A stretch of 64,000 bases of DNA from Rhizobium sp. Root1212 (GTDB lineage Bacteria > Pseudomonadota > Alphaproteobacteria > Rhizobiales > Rhizobiaceae), in contig NZ_LMDA01000007.1 in the NCBI RefSeq assembly GCF_001424985.1, forward strand, positions 26,485-90,484, written 5' to 3'. Positions 17,022-25,818 of this stretch are shown one piece after another. Below the pieces are notes generated by a model, which was not told the DNA's origin, did no database searches, and was given only the letters and a program-made list of their open reading frames with translations. How positions within the stretch are numbered: position 1 is the first letter of the stretch; each line of letters begins with the position of its first letter. A program made the translations under genes and the position numbers.

Positions 17022-19109
17022 TCATTCATAGCTCAATGCCTCTGAAATTTCATTCCGCAGCTTTTTGATTGCGCGCTTCTTCGCCGGTGTGGTCTCAAAC
17101 AAATTGAGAACTCGTTCGATTGCCTCGTCTGCCTCGCTTTGACGACGAGCGCTTGCATTGACTGCGGCCCTGAAATCCGGCTTCCCATCTGATGGCGTCA
17201 GCTCTTTGCTGCTACTTTTTAGGTTTCCTCCGTTTGGCATCCTGATCGAGGCCGCGACGTGAGCGAGGGGGGCCTTCAGCGCAAACTTTTCGCCTGGTGC
17301 CACCTTGCTCGGCGCGACCTGGTTTGATGGATACGGGTCTGTGTGCTCTACCACCACCTCCGGAGTTCTTGTCATCCGGTGTTGTTCATCGGTTGCGGCT
17401 ATTGGCAACCAAGCCCGCTTCATCAGCTCGTTATCCGCATAGTAAAAATTGCGAAGGCCGAATATGGGTTGCTGATTTCGCAACTTGATGATGCAGCGTG
17501 TCTCGTTCATCGATCCCAGTTCGTCCGGCCGCATGAGCGGGCGCGTCGCCGTCCTGTGCGACATGGTTGCCCCCTTGCGATCAAACAGCGTGGTCCCTGT
17601 CGAAACTGCCTTGTCAACAGTGACCTCTTTGCGCTCACCAAGCAGCTGCGAGACATAACGCTGATCCTCAGGATCCTGGGCCCCGAGGAAGATTTGGGCG
17701 CGGGCGGAGTTGACCAGCGTTTGTCGACCTTCGCGCGTGTAGACGTTGTCGATGGATCGGAGCGATTGGACGAAGAACCAGCATGGTATGCCGTAGCCGC
17801 CGAGAACAGTCGCGACGGTGAGAGCATTCTCCAGCTTTCCGAGGTTCTGAAACTCATCGAGCAGCACCAACACACGGCGCTCGCCGCGCGTCATCATGGT
17901 GCGCGACATGTATTCCATGAACTGGACCATTAGCACGTTGAAGATTGGACCGATGGAGGCAACCTGCTGGATCCGGAAGTCCAAATACAGGCTCATGTTC
18001 TCACGCCGCATCGCGCGGATGTCGAAGGTCGATCGCGCAGTCGCCCGCAGAATTCGATTGTTTTTAAACGGCCGGACGGCTGCAGCAAGCGAGCCGTAGA
18101 CCCCGTCGAACTGTTTGCCCGCCATAACCGCAAAGCGCGCAATCGTCGTGTAGGTGAAGGAACTGATCCATTCGGCGCGAAGCTCCGGATTGGCAACCTC
18201 CTCCAGCCATTGGCGCAACGGCTGGTCACCGCCTTCCACGACATTGAGCACCGTTCCGAGGTTCTTCTCGTTGTCGGCGATGTCAGGGTTTTCCAGGACC
18301 CAGGAGGTGACGCCGGCAAACAGCGCCCGTGCGTCGGAAATCCAGTAAGCGTCGCCCTTCGGCGTTGGAAGAAGAGCGGTGGCGATCGAATTTATATCGA
18401 TGTCACGCTGATCGGGATCGATGGCAACGAAGTCGAGGGGATTGTAGCATTCCGTATCGCCATTCTCGTCGGCTGGCGAAAAGCGCAACACGCGGGAGAT
18501 TTTCGAGCGGTAGCCGGCCGTCGCCTCATAGGTTTCGCCACGCATATCGAGAACGACGATGCTGTCTGGCCAGAGCAGGCAATTGGGAACGATCAGGGAG
18601 GCGCCCTTGCCGGAGCGCGGCGGGCCGATGACGAAGCCGCCGACGTCATCACCATCGATCCAAAGCTTTTTGCCGCCGAACAGCTTTGGTTTCGTCAGCC
18701 GCCGCCTGCCGGAACCACGCTGGGTGAAGCCACCGGGAACTTTGATAAGGTTGCCGCCGATCCTGCCGACGAACACGCCACCAGTGCGCGTGAGACCAAG
18801 GGCACGAGCCTCCATCGTGCCGAGGAAGCGTGCGTCAGTGGATCTCTTTTTCCCGGTCAAGAGCGTGATCAGCATCGCGGCGCCGGCGACAAGGCCAGTA
18901 ACGGCTGCGATTGCTGGCCGATGCCATGCACCAGCATAGAGATCAAGACGTGCCGCTTTGTACGAAGCTAGAAGGTCGTCTTGCAGGGCCTGAAGCATCC
19001 AAGTCGAATTGTCGAAAGTGTAATAGAGGCCAGCATAGGCAAGCGACGCCACAAACGCCGCCGTTGCTACGGCGATGAGACCACCGAAAAGCAGTAGGGC
19101 CGGGTTCAT
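17022..19109 (-). CDS. virD4: VirD4/TraG-type coupling protein
   Basis: A 695-aa inner-membrane ATPase that links the relaxosome to the secretion channel. Two N-terminal membrane segments (about 5-30 and 66-86) are followed by the P-loop GPPRSGKGAS (about 162-171) and Walker B LVLLDEFQNLG. The C-terminal about 120 residues are variable and hydrophilic, as expected for substrate recognition. Its start overlaps the virB11 stop by four bases, so it is the last gene of the virB operon. Confidence 0.93.
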   Translation of the reverse strand: MNPALLLFGGLIAVATAAFVASLAYAGLYYTFDNSTWMLQALQDDLLASYKAARLDLYAGAWHRPAIAAVTGLVAGAAMLITLLTGKKRSTDARFLGTMEARALGLTRTGGVFVGRIGGNLIKVPGGFTQRGSGRRRLTKPKLFGGKKLWIDGDDVGGFVIGPPRSGKGASLIVPNCLLWPDSIVVLDMRGETYEATAGYRSKISRVLRFSPADENGDTECYNPLDFVAIDPDQRDIDINSIATALLPTPKGDAYWISDARALFAGVTSWVLENPDIADNEKNLGTVLNVVEGGDQPLRQWLEEVANPELRAEWISSFTYTTIARFAVMAGKQFDGVYGSLAAAVRPFKNNRILRATARSTFDIRAMRRENMSLYLDFRIQQVASIGPIFNVLMVQFMEYMSRTMMTRGERRVLVLLDEFQNLGKLENALTVATVLGGYGIPCWFFVQSLRSIDNVYTREGRQTLVNSARAQIFLGAQDPEDQRYVSQLLGERKEVTVDKAVSTGTTLFDRKGATMSHRTATRPLMRPDELGSMNETRCIIKLRNQQPIFGLRNFYYADNELMKRAWLPIAATDEQHRMTRTPEVVVEHTDPYPSNQVAPSKVAPGEKFALKAPLAHVAASIRMPNGGNLKSSSKELTPSDGKPDFRAAVNASARRQSEADEAIERVLNLFETTPAKKRAIKKLRNEISEALSYE

Positions 19110-20104
19110 AGCGCGTCTGCCTTGGTGAATACGATCTCCGATACCACGCGGCGTCCGTCCGTCAAGCGCGCGAGCTGAACCACGATCGGAATGACCTCCT
19201 TTAGGTAGTCGATGATCTCCTGTTTTTTGAGGTCCATGCCGCTTTGCATGACCATCAGCGCCAGGCGCTCATAGGCCGATCGACCGGAATTTGCGTGCAC
19301 TGTCGTGAGCGAGCCGGGATGGCCCGTGTTGATCGCCTGTAGAAAGGAGAAGGCTTCCGCACCGCGAAGCTCCCCAAGCATCAGACGGTCGGGACGCATG
19401 CGCAGCGAGGCTTCGAGAAGTTGCTGTTGGGTCACCTTGGCGCGGCCCTGGTCGCCTTTGGAGGCGAGCAGGGCGACCGTGTTCGGTGTGATCGGCTTCA
19501 GTTCGCGGGTATCCTCGATCGTGACAATGCGTTCTTCTTCCGGGATTTCCTTCAAAAGCGCGTTGAGAAAGGTGGTCTTGCCGGTAGAGGTGCCGCCGGA
19601 AACAACGATGGAGACCCGCAAGCGCACGGCTGCCCGAAGGAATTCCATGGCATCGACATCGCCTTGCATCATAGCGGCAAGCTCTTCTTCGGCGGCCGAG
19701 AGCGAAAGCTGGCGCCCGACGCGCGTGTGCTCGAAAGCGCCGCGCTGCTGATAAACGTCGAGGCCGATGTCATGAATGACCTGCTTGCGGATGGAGAGGG
19801 CGCCGCCCTCTGGTGCTGCCGGCGGTAGCACGCATTGGAAACGCTCCCCGGCTGGCAGCGATGCGGAGAGGATCGGGTGCTCGTCATTGACGACCTGGTT
19901 GGTGGAACCCGCGACCCGCTCGCTCAAAGTCCGTATCCATTCAGCCGTGAACTGAGCGTCCTCCACCCGTTCCATGCTGCTCACCCCAACGCGCTCGATA
20001 AACAGCTCTCCGGGGCGATTGACCGAGATTTCGGAAACGCGGTCGTCCGAGAGAAAGGGCTTTAGCCGTTCAAGGGTTTTTTCGAGAAACGGGAACGCGC
20101 TCAT
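19106..20104 (-). CDS. virB11: T4SS traffic ATPase VirB11
   Basis: A 332-aa hexameric ATPase of the GspE/VirB11 type. Walker A is GGTSTGKTTF (about 170-179), the Asp box lies in VTIEDTREL, and Walker B/His box in RLMLGELRGAEAF and GHPGSLTTVHAN. It powers pilus assembly and substrate transfer at the inner-membrane base. Four-base overlaps join it to virB10 upstream and virD4 downstream. Confidence 0.95.
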   Translation of the reverse strand: MSAFPFLEKTLERLKPFLSDDRVSEISVNRPGELFIERVGVSSMERVEDAQFTAEWIRTLSERVAGSTNQVVNDEHPILSASLPAGERFQCVLPPAAPEGGALSIRKQVIHDIGLDVYQQRGAFEHTRVGRQLSLSAAEEELAAMMQGDVDAMEFLRAAVRLRVSIVVSGGTSTGKTTFLNALLKEIPEEERIVTIEDTRELKPITPNTVALLASKGDQGRAKVTQQQLLEASLRMRPDRLMLGELRGAEAFSFLQAINTGHPGSLTTVHANSGRSAYERLALMVMQSGMDLKKQEIIDYLKEVIPIVVQLARLTDGRRVVSEIVFTKADAL

Positions 20105-21525
20105 TTGTAGGCCGGCGCGATCGGGTAATAAGGCGTGGGGTCGACATCCCGGCGGATCTGCCCACCGCGCTTCAGGCGCATCATCTCCTGCCGGACGGGA
20201 TCAGCATAGAAGTCGGAGAAGTCGAGATCACGCCTGAGATACACGATCACCGGCTCCCCCTGAGCAACGTAGATCGTTGGCGGAATTTTCGAGCTTTCCT
20301 TAAACGCTTCGTTGGCGATCTCCTGGAGGATGGATGAGGATTTTTCGGTCGCAATGGCGCGCGCCTCCGCGGCTGTTTGGCTGGGTTCGGTGGTCACCGT
20401 CGTGACAGCGCCAGTGACTGGATCGACGGTGGAGATCGAGCGCGCACTGTTGGTCGGGGTCTGGCCGAGGGCGGAAACGTATTCCGCAGCACCACCGATC
20501 ACCGAGAGCATGATCGCAGAACCAAACCGCTCCCAGAAATGCGTGTCGATCTCGCCGGTCAGGCCACCGCGACCAAGCCGGTCGGCGCCGGGCGAAGCGA
20601 TCTCGACCGACAGTCCGTCGGAGCGGATCACCCGCGACCAAACGACGAAGATCCGCTTTTGGCCGCGCGCCAGCCCGGACTTGTACTCCCCGATCAGGCG
20701 AGAGCCTTTTGGGATCAGGATGCGTCCGCCGTCGAGCGAGCGCACGTCTTCGCGCACAACGGCCCGTACCATGCCGGGAAGGTCAGTATTGATAGCTGTT
20801 TCCAAGAAACCGCGGATCATCGTGCCCTGCGCAACGAGTGCGTCGGTGCGGTCAAAGCGGGTCGCCTTGACGATGCCAGCCGTCTGCTTCTCCGATTGAG
20901 CCAAGAACGCCTTGTTCGCGTCGGTTTCGGCCCCTGGCACGGTCACGAGCTGGCCATCATCAGCGATGGTCACCGACTGGTCGCTCCCGGCTAAACTCTC
21001 ACTGTTTGACCCATCGACAATGATCTGCTCCGAACGCAACCGCTCCCAGCGGGCTTTTTCTTCGTCCTCGCGCCGCTTGGCTTCCAGTTGCGCCAGCCGC
21101 TCGTCTTCTTCCGCGCGTCGGCGTGCCTCTTCCATCCGGCGCCGCTCTTCCTCGGCCAGGCGGCGAGCTTCCTCGATCTGTCGCAGTTTTTCCAGGTCTT
21201 CACCTTGGTTGACCGTGACATCAACTGTCGCAGCATCCACTGGCTTTTTCTCCTCGACCATAGGGATCTGCACGAGGTTGGGATCGGCTGCCTGTTTGAC
21301 CGGCTCCTCCGGGAAATTACGAATGCTGGTATTCGATGTTTCGAAGGTTTCGGTTGCGCCCTCGTTGAGGCCGGGGTTCTGAGGACCCGTCGGCCAGTTG
21401 ACGTAGGCGAGCACGCCCGCACCGACGACGAGGAGGAGCGGAAGCGCCAGCTTGCCGAGACGGCCGTTGCGGGTGCTGGCGACACTGCTTTGACCATCGA
21501 GGTGGTCGAAATCGATCCTACTCAT
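20101..21525 (-). CDS. virB10: T4SS core protein VirB10 (TrbI family)
   Basis: A 474-aa bitopic protein: a short cytoplasmic N-terminus, a single membrane segment near residues 25-46, a long charged Glu/Arg-rich coiled region (about 125-175), and the C-terminal TrbI domain with segments such as [20 protein letters not shown] and [14 protein letters not shown]. VirB10 spans both membranes and gates the channel with VirB7/VirB9. Overlaps virB9 and virB11 by four bases each. Confidence 0.94.
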   Translation of the reverse strand: MSRIDFDHLDGQSSVASTRNGRLGKLALPLLLVVGAGVLAYVNWPTGPQNPGLNEGATETFETSNTSIRNFPEEPVKQAADPNLVQIPMVEEKKPVDAATVDVTVNQGEDLEKLRQIEEARRLAEEERRRMEEARRRAEEDERLAQLEAKRREDEEKARWERLRSEQIIVDGSNSESLAGSDQSVTIADDGQLVTVPGAETDANKAFLAQSEKQTAGIVKATRFDRTDALVAQGTMIRGFLETAINTDLPGMVRAVVREDVRSLDGGRILIPKGSRLIGEYKSGLARGQKRIFVVWSRVIRSDGLSVEIASPGADRLGRGGLTGEIDTHFWERFGSAIMLSVIGGAAEYVSALGQTPTNSARSISTVDPVTGAVTTVTTEPSQTAAEARAIATEKSSSILQEIANEAFKESSKIPPTIYVAQGEPVIVYLRRDLDFSDFYADPVRQEMMRLKRGGQIRRDVDPTPYYPIAPAYK

Positions 21526-22304
21526 CGCTGGCTGCCCTCCTTGGGGTCAAGGTTCTTCGGACCATAGGCATCCTCGACAAGATCGAAGGACCGGCGGTTG
21601 GCCTGCCGGTTATAGAGGCACAGCCATTTGTCGCCGGCGCGTAGCGTGAATTGGGCGGAGATCTTGTCGACCACGACGTATTTACCTTGGGTGCGCAGGT
21701 TGACGAGCGACTCCTGACGCTTGCCTTCGACAACGAAGATCGCCAGGATTTCATCCGGAAACTCTAGGTACATGTGGGTGCCGTCGTCGAAGGCGACGCG
21801 CGGCTTCAGGCTGGTGTCGCCCCGGAAGACATAGTCGTAGTTGAGCCGGCTCGGATCGAGGCCTTTCAGCAGTGGATCCTTGGCACTATCCTGGGCAGCC
21901 GCCAGAAGGCGGGCGTTCACGTCTTCGTCGGGATATTTGAAGCGCACCTGGAACGCAGCTCTGAGATCGGCGGCGGCCGAGCCTTTCAAAAGAAGAGCAT
22001 AGACCCGCTGGTTGGTGACGATGTTGACGTTGGTCTCGGCGTTTTCGCGCAGCGGTTTGACGAAGAGGATGCTGGATCCCTTCTTCGGCACGATAGACCA
22101 GCTGGCCGTGTCGCCAGCCGAAATCGTCTCGATCACCTCAGAGCTCCCAAGCTGAATCATCGTAGACACACCGAGCCCGGCGGGAACGGTAACGACGGCA
22201 TTATTGTTGAACGTGATGTAGCGGATGCGAGGATCGGCGGCCGCCAAGGGTTTTGCCATGATCAGCAGTGACAGAGCGCCGAGGAGGAAACGGGATTTCT
22301 GCAT
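21522..22304 (-). CDS. virB9: T4SS core protein VirB9
   Basis: A 260-aa periplasmic protein with a signal peptide (cleavage near PLAAADP). The N-terminal CagX-type region includes [14 protein letters not shown] and [17 protein letters not shown]; the C-terminal beta domain has NYDYVFRGD and [14 protein letters not shown]. It builds the outer-membrane core with VirB7 and VirB10. Its ATG overlaps the virB8 stop by one base (TGATG). Confidence 0.94.
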   Translation of the reverse strand: MQKSRFLLGALSLLIMAKPLAAADPRIRYITFNNNAVVTVPAGLGVSTMIQLGSSEVIETISAGDTASWSIVPKKGSSILFVKPLRENAETNVNIVTNQRVYALLLKGSAAADLRAAFQVRFKYPDEDVNARLLAAAQDSAKDPLLKGLDPSRLNYDYVFRGDTSLKPRVAFDDGTHMYLEFPDEILAIFVVEGKRQESLVNLRTQGKYVVVDKISAQFTLRAGDKWLCLYNRQANRRSFDLVEDAYGPKNLDPKEGSQR

Positions 22305-23038
22305 CAGCGTGCCGCCTTATCAGCCGGCAGGACTTCCGGAAGTGACTCCTGGTCGCGCCGATACTCGACGACCTGGAAACCGAGCGGGTTGTCGAAGCGA
22401 TATTCGTTCTTCAGTGGCGCGGTCGTGTAGCGGAAGCGGACAACAGAGACCCAGTGCTCGCGCCGCAATGTATTGTCGCGGCGCGTTTCCGTCGAAAAGC
22501 GCACTGTCGCCGTCGATGCATTGAGAAACGACACCGACTTGATCGTCACGGCGATGCGCGTGTCTCGGCCGAGCACCTTATCCCTCGACTGCGGGTTCGA
22601 TGGCTCGAATTCGTGGCGCAGGTCGACCGAGGCCTGTGCCGTCGAATAAAGCTGGGCAAGGTCGTAATTATCCTTCAGTCCTCGCGGATCATAGGTTTCG
22701 CGCGCCCTGATGTAGCGGACGATGTTGGCGGTCTTGATCGCATCGTTCTCCGAAAGCTTGCTCTCATCCAGCGAGCGTGCGACCTCAACGAAACCAGTGG
22801 TCTTGTCGGCCACCACCACGACGGCCTCGAATTGTTTTAGCGGAACGAGGAGATTGAGGGCCGATAGACTGAGCAGCGTCGAGACGCTCGCGATCGTCGC
22901 GACCGTCCATGCGATTTTGCGCGATCGGCGTTCCTTGCGATAGAGTTCCGCCTCCCACGATGCACCCGCATGCCAATAGGTGCTCAGCTCCAGGTGAGGG
23001 GTGTTGGGGTGCTGTTCAGTCGTGTCTGCGTTGGCCAT
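22304..23038 (-). CDS. virB8: T4SS inner-membrane protein VirB8
   Basis: A 244-aa bitopic protein: a cytoplasmic head, one membrane segment ([22 protein letters not shown], about 50-72) and a periplasmic VirB8/NTF2-like domain ([27 protein letters not shown]). It nucleates channel assembly. The ATG at 23038 has TTGGAAG seven bases before it; a TTG four codons upstream is less likely. A GAAA-tetraloop hairpin and an AT-rich motif lie just upstream, so a secondary promoter or attenuator may exist here. Confidence 0.92.
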   Translation of the reverse strand: MANADTTEQHPNTPHLELSTYWHAGASWEAELYRKERRSRKIAWTVATIASVSTLLSLSALNLLVPLKQFEAVVVVADKTTGFVEVARSLDESKLSENDAIKTANIVRYIRARETYDPRGLKDNYDLAQLYSTAQASVDLRHEFEPSNPQSRDKVLGRDTRIAVTIKSVSFLNASTATVRFSTETRRDNTLRREHWVSVVRFRYTTAPLKNEYRFDNPLGFQVVEYRRDQESLPEVLPADKAAR

Positions 23039-23052
23039 ATCTGCTTCCAATG

Positions 23053-23068
23053 CGCCGCTTTCGCGGCG
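23053..23068 (-). promoter_or_regulatory. GAAA-tetraloop hairpin upstream of virB8
   Basis: On the minus strand CGCCGC-GAAA-GCGGCG, a perfect 6-bp stem with a GNRA loop, ends about 15 bases before the virB8 ATG. There is no T-run, so it is not a typical terminator. It could stabilise a processed 3' part of the operon mRNA or affect virB8 translation. Confidence 0.4.
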
Positions 23069-23069
23069 T

Positions 23070-23090
23070 GATAAATTATATTTAATTCTA
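23070..23090 (-). repeat. AT-rich ATTAAATATAAT motif, copy 1
   Basis: Minus strand TAGAATTAAATATAATTTATC, about 35 bases upstream of the virB8 start. It shares an ATTAAATATAAT core with copies at 30628 (virB1 divergent region) and 32209, all within the T4SS region. It may be a binding site for an AT-preferring regulator such as a Ros/MucR-type protein, or an extended promoter element. Confidence 0.45.
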
Positions 23091-23212
23091 AGGGCGTGGA
23101 GAGGCCCAGAACGATTTCCCGGCGTCGTTACGGGCGTGATCGTCGGCTAGAAAATCAGCGTCGCTAGCTCAAAAAGCTGCTCTTGTCCCGACGGGGTTGC
23201 ATAGTTCGAAAC

Positions 23213-23584
23213 TTAGCTGCACCACCGCATCAGCGTTCTCTCGGACGCGGAATTGGAGAAATAGAAGCTCCTGTCGTCCTTCACCTCGATCCGGACCGTA
23301 TCGCGATCGCCGTCCGCTTTGTCTGCCCCAGCCTCAATCCAGAGGACATCAAGCACGTAGGAAGCGCCGTCCTTTTTGGCCGATGTCACTGTCCCGGTGG
23401 TTTTATTGGCGGCGATACTCTTATCCTCGATATAGATAAAGGCGGCCGCTGCTGTGTTGCAGCCGCCTTCGGCAGGGGCATAAGCGCCAGTCATTACCGG
23501 AACGATCGAGCTTTTTGACTGCGCCATCGCCATGGTGGGAAACAGCATGCCGAACATTAGGAGCGCTGCGAAAGTCTTATTCAT
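23213..23584 (-). CDS. Small exported protein in the T4SS operon
   Basis: A 123-aa protein with a signal peptide (MFGMLFPTMAMAQ) and a mature part of about 100 residues, probably beta-rich, with two cysteines (GGCNTAAA near the N-terminus and RWCS at the end) that could form a disulfide. The ATG is chosen because GGAG lies seven bases upstream; the frame opens four codons earlier. It sits between virB6 and virB8 with a 15-base gap to the upstream small gene. Not recognised as a canonical VirB protein; it could be an accessory factor or an exclusion protein. Confidence 0.7.
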   Translation of the reverse strand: MNKTFAALLMFGMLFPTMAMAQSKSSIVPVMTGAYAPAEGGCNTAAAAFIYIEDKSIAANKTTGTVTSAKKDGASYVLDVLWIEAGADKADGDRDTVRIEVKDDRSFYFSNSASERTLMRWCS

Positions 23585-23599
23585 CAGGATCTCCATGGC

Positions 23600-23833
23600 T
23601 CAAAAGCCAAACATTCCGGGTAGGCCGTGGAGGTAGCTCGTACCAAAGCCGTAAAGTTCGATGGAATATTCCGCGAACGGTTTGAAGAAAATGACAGCGC
23701 CAAGGAACAGCAAGTAGCCGAGGCCACCGCGAGGCTTAGCACCGGAGCGATCAGCCTCAGCTAATTCTTCGTTGAGGCGGTTCTGCTCATCTATGGCGGC
23801 GAAACGCCGACGATCGTCTTGCCAAGGGTGCAT
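23600..23833 (-). CDS. Small membrane protein in the T4SS operon
   Basis: A 77-aa protein. A hydrophilic N-terminus (MHPWQDDRRRFAAIDEQNRL) is followed by one hydrophobic segment (GYLLFLGAVIFFKPFAEY) and a short aromatic/Gly tail ending GMFGF. The ATG at 23833 follows a GGAGC site; the open frame starts 13 codons earlier. It lies between virB6 and the exported small protein. No family recognised; the position suggests a T4SS accessory role. Confidence 0.65.
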   Translation of the reverse strand: MHPWQDDRRRFAAIDEQNRLNEELAEADRSGAKPRGGLGYLLFLGAVIFFKPFAEYSIELYGFGTSYLHGLPGMFGF

Positions 23834-23887
23834 AGTATGCTCCTTCCGAATAACTATATTTATCAAACACATTGCTGGGACGACACC

Positions 23888-24907
23888 CTAAAGCTGCCCA
23901 TTTTTTTCGGTTTCCCTCTGAATCGCTCGAGCCCGGGCTGCTTGCACATCGGTCGGCGTTCGGCGACTTCGAAGGCCAGACCGCATAATTCGGGCCCGTC
24001 CGCTGACCTGTTGTTCGGCTAGCGCCAGCGATCGCCGCCCTCCAATAAACGCTGTATCACCTTGTCCCAGCATCGTGCCTCCCACGATGGCTGCTGCGAA
24101 GGACGGAATAAATCTGAACACCACGATACCGAGGAGGCAGACAATCACGAATGGCGCCACGTAGGATAGCTTGCTCTCCGTAGCCGTATTATTGGCCGTG
24201 TTAATTGCGAGCTCAATAAGTTGGTAGAGGAAGGCCAGAAACGACATCATCAGCGTCTGCGTCACCATCAGGTTGACCATCAGCAGCAACCAACCGTCTG
24301 TGAATCGGAAGGTCCAGCGGTACAGCGCAAGAATGATGAACACCGGCGCCAGCGCCAACGTGATGAACAGCATTAGCTTGGCGGCAAGGATCGCGGCAGC
24401 CGCGACCGCAATGAAGATCATCGCGACGACGAAGACCACGGCGCCAATCAGAGCGCCAACATATTCGAAGGTGCCGGTCGCTACCTGCTCATAGACTTTG
24501 CCCGCCGTTTCAAACACCGCATCGAGAATTTTAACAACGCCGGTCGTATCGTTGGTTCCCCCGTCGAGGATCCCGCCTGAACCTGCAATCGACTCCATGA
24601 TTGTGTCGGAGATGAGGTTCGGCACTGCTTGCACAAGCTGGTAGAGCGTGGCGGAAAAGGCGTCCCAGTTGGTCGCCATGTAATAGATGAAGAAGGCGCG
24701 CCCGAGTCGCCAAGCCGCTTCCGGCACCGAAAATCCGTCCCGGCCGGCAAGAATCATGTAGCCCCACCAGATGACATAGAGTGTCAGCATCGACCCGAAC
24801 AGGACGGTGACTTGAAGGGCCAAGCCTTCATAGGCGTTCGAGATAAAGGTCTCGCCGATATTGTCGAGCTTCTCGAAGATGTCCGAAATGATCGTGGTCG
24901 CCGCCAT
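23888..24907 (-). CDS. virB6: T4SS polytopic channel protein VirB6
   Basis: A 339-aa TrbL/VirB6-family protein with at least five membrane segments (for example VTVLFGSMLTLYVIWWGYMI, YVGALIGAVVFVVAMIFIAVAA, LMLFITLALAPVFIILALY, YVAPFVIVCLLGIVVF) and a central periplasmic loop. The C-terminal about 60 residues are basic and Arg-rich. VirB6 forms part of the inner-membrane DNA path. It starts four bases after the stop of a small lipoprotein gene. Confidence 0.92.
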   Translation of the reverse strand: MAATTIISDIFEKLDNIGETFISNAYEGLALQVTVLFGSMLTLYVIWWGYMILAGRDGFSVPEAAWRLGRAFFIYYMATNWDAFSATLYQLVQAVPNLISDTIMESIAGSGGILDGGTNDTTGVVKILDAVFETAGKVYEQVATGTFEYVGALIGAVVFVVAMIFIAVAAAAILAAKLMLFITLALAPVFIILALYRWTFRFTDGWLLLMVNLMVTQTLMMSFLAFLYQLIELAINTANNTATESKLSYVAPFVIVCLLGIVVFRFIPSFAAAIVGGTMLGQGDTAFIGGRRSLALAEQQVSGRARIMRSGLRSRRTPTDVQAARARAIQRETEKNGQL

Positions 24908-24911
24908 CTCG

Positions 24912-25085
24912 TCATTCCTTCAGGACGGACGTAAACACGTCATTGACCGGAAGGGCAGGGCCACACAAGTCGTCGGCCGGCCCATATCCGGAGATCGGCG
25001 GGCAGGGGGCTTTCTTCTCGCCCTTTGTCTGGCAGCCGGCAACGAAGGCCAGCCCGACCAGCATTGTCATCACGAGCAATCGCAT
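24912..25085 (-). CDS. 57-aa lipoprotein, VirB7-like or EexN-like
   Basis: A small gene between virB5 and virB6. The translation is MRLLVMTMLVGLAFVAGC for the signal peptide with lipobox (FVAGC, Cys18), then a mature part of 40 residues with two more cysteines (KKAPCPPIS and DLCGPALPVN). It ends in TGA four bases before the virB6 ATG and begins seven bases after the virB5 stop. VirB7 lipoproteins anchor VirB9 by a disulfide. However, in IncN-type operons the entry-exclusion lipoprotein occupies this position between virB5 and virB6, so both roles fit. The reading frame and lipobox are directly visible; the role is inferred. Confidence 0.8.
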   Translation of the reverse strand: MRLLVMTMLVGLAFVAGCQTKGEKKAPCPPISGYGPADDLCGPALPVNDVFTSVLKE

Positions 25086-25091
25086 GCGGTC

Positions 25092-25808
25092 TCACTTGAA
25101 CGGGTTGATGTCTTTGTATTGCAGCATCTTGGCGGTCTCAGACTGCTGCGTCAGTCGCATCTGCATCTCGGTATTGAGAGCCGAGACCGCGCCGTTCGAA
25201 ACGCCGATCAACTCATTGATGGTGCGCGCCGTCTCCAGCTGCATGCGGGTATTGGCGTCGACCGAGCCCTTCACGTCTTCGGATGAGCCGATCTGGCCAG
25301 TTGCTGATTGGAGCGACTGTTCCCTCTTGGAGATCCCTTGCGTCGCCTGCTGCGTCAGTGCCGAGAGCAGCGTGACGGTGTTCACAGCTCCGGAGAAGGC
25401 ACTGTTCATCGCGCCCGCATCGTCGCCGTCAACGATTGCCTTCACCTGTTTGACGAGCTGAAGGCCGTTGATTAACGTCGCCGCGATATTCTGGGAGTTG
25501 GCGTCGAGGCCGCCAAAGGACAGGGTTCCACCGTTCATGATTGATGAGAAGGACGGTGCTGCGGAAACTGACATATTGCCGCTTAGGCCGGTCGAGGAAA
25601 TGCCCATCGACCCGTCGCGGCTGCCGGAGAGGGCGCCAAGGATCGCCTTGGTCTTTTCCAGGATGTCGGTGTTGGTGTTCATGATTTTGCCGGTGTTTTC
25701 GGCATTCTTTCTGGCGATCGTCAGGTTGGCATTGTCGATGACCGGAACGTCGGCAAAAGCCGGCGTCGAGACGGCAAGTACGGCGGCTAACGCAAATATC
25801 GTTCTCAT
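25092..25808 (-). CDS. virB5: T4SS minor pilus protein VirB5
   Basis: A 238-aa exported protein: signal peptide (MRTIFALAAVLAVSTPAFA) and a long helical region typical of VirB5/TraC (VPVIDNANLTIARKNAENTGKIM). The C-terminus is QMRLTQQSETAKMLQYKDINPF. The start is the ATG behind AAAGAGG; an open frame continues 34 codons upstream into the previous gene without a good ribosome site. Its C-terminal 50 residues resemble those of the upstream fusion protein, indicating common origin. Confidence 0.88.
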   Translation of the reverse strand: MRTIFALAAVLAVSTPAFADVPVIDNANLTIARKNAENTGKIMNTNTDILEKTKAILGALSGSRDGSMGISSTGLSGNMSVSAAPSFSSIMNGGTLSFGGLDANSQNIAATLINGLQLVKQVKAIVDGDDAGAMNSAFSGAVNTVTLLSALTQQATQGISKREQSLQSATGQIGSSEDVKGSVDANTRMQLETARTINELIGVSNGAVSALNTEMQMRLTQQSETAKMLQYKDINPFK

Positions 25809-25818
25809 AAAAACCTCT

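Noticed and set aside
23851..23866. Fourth AT-rich motif copy upstream of the small T4SS membrane protein gene
   Set aside because: TAACTATATTTATCA differs at several core positions from the other three copies.
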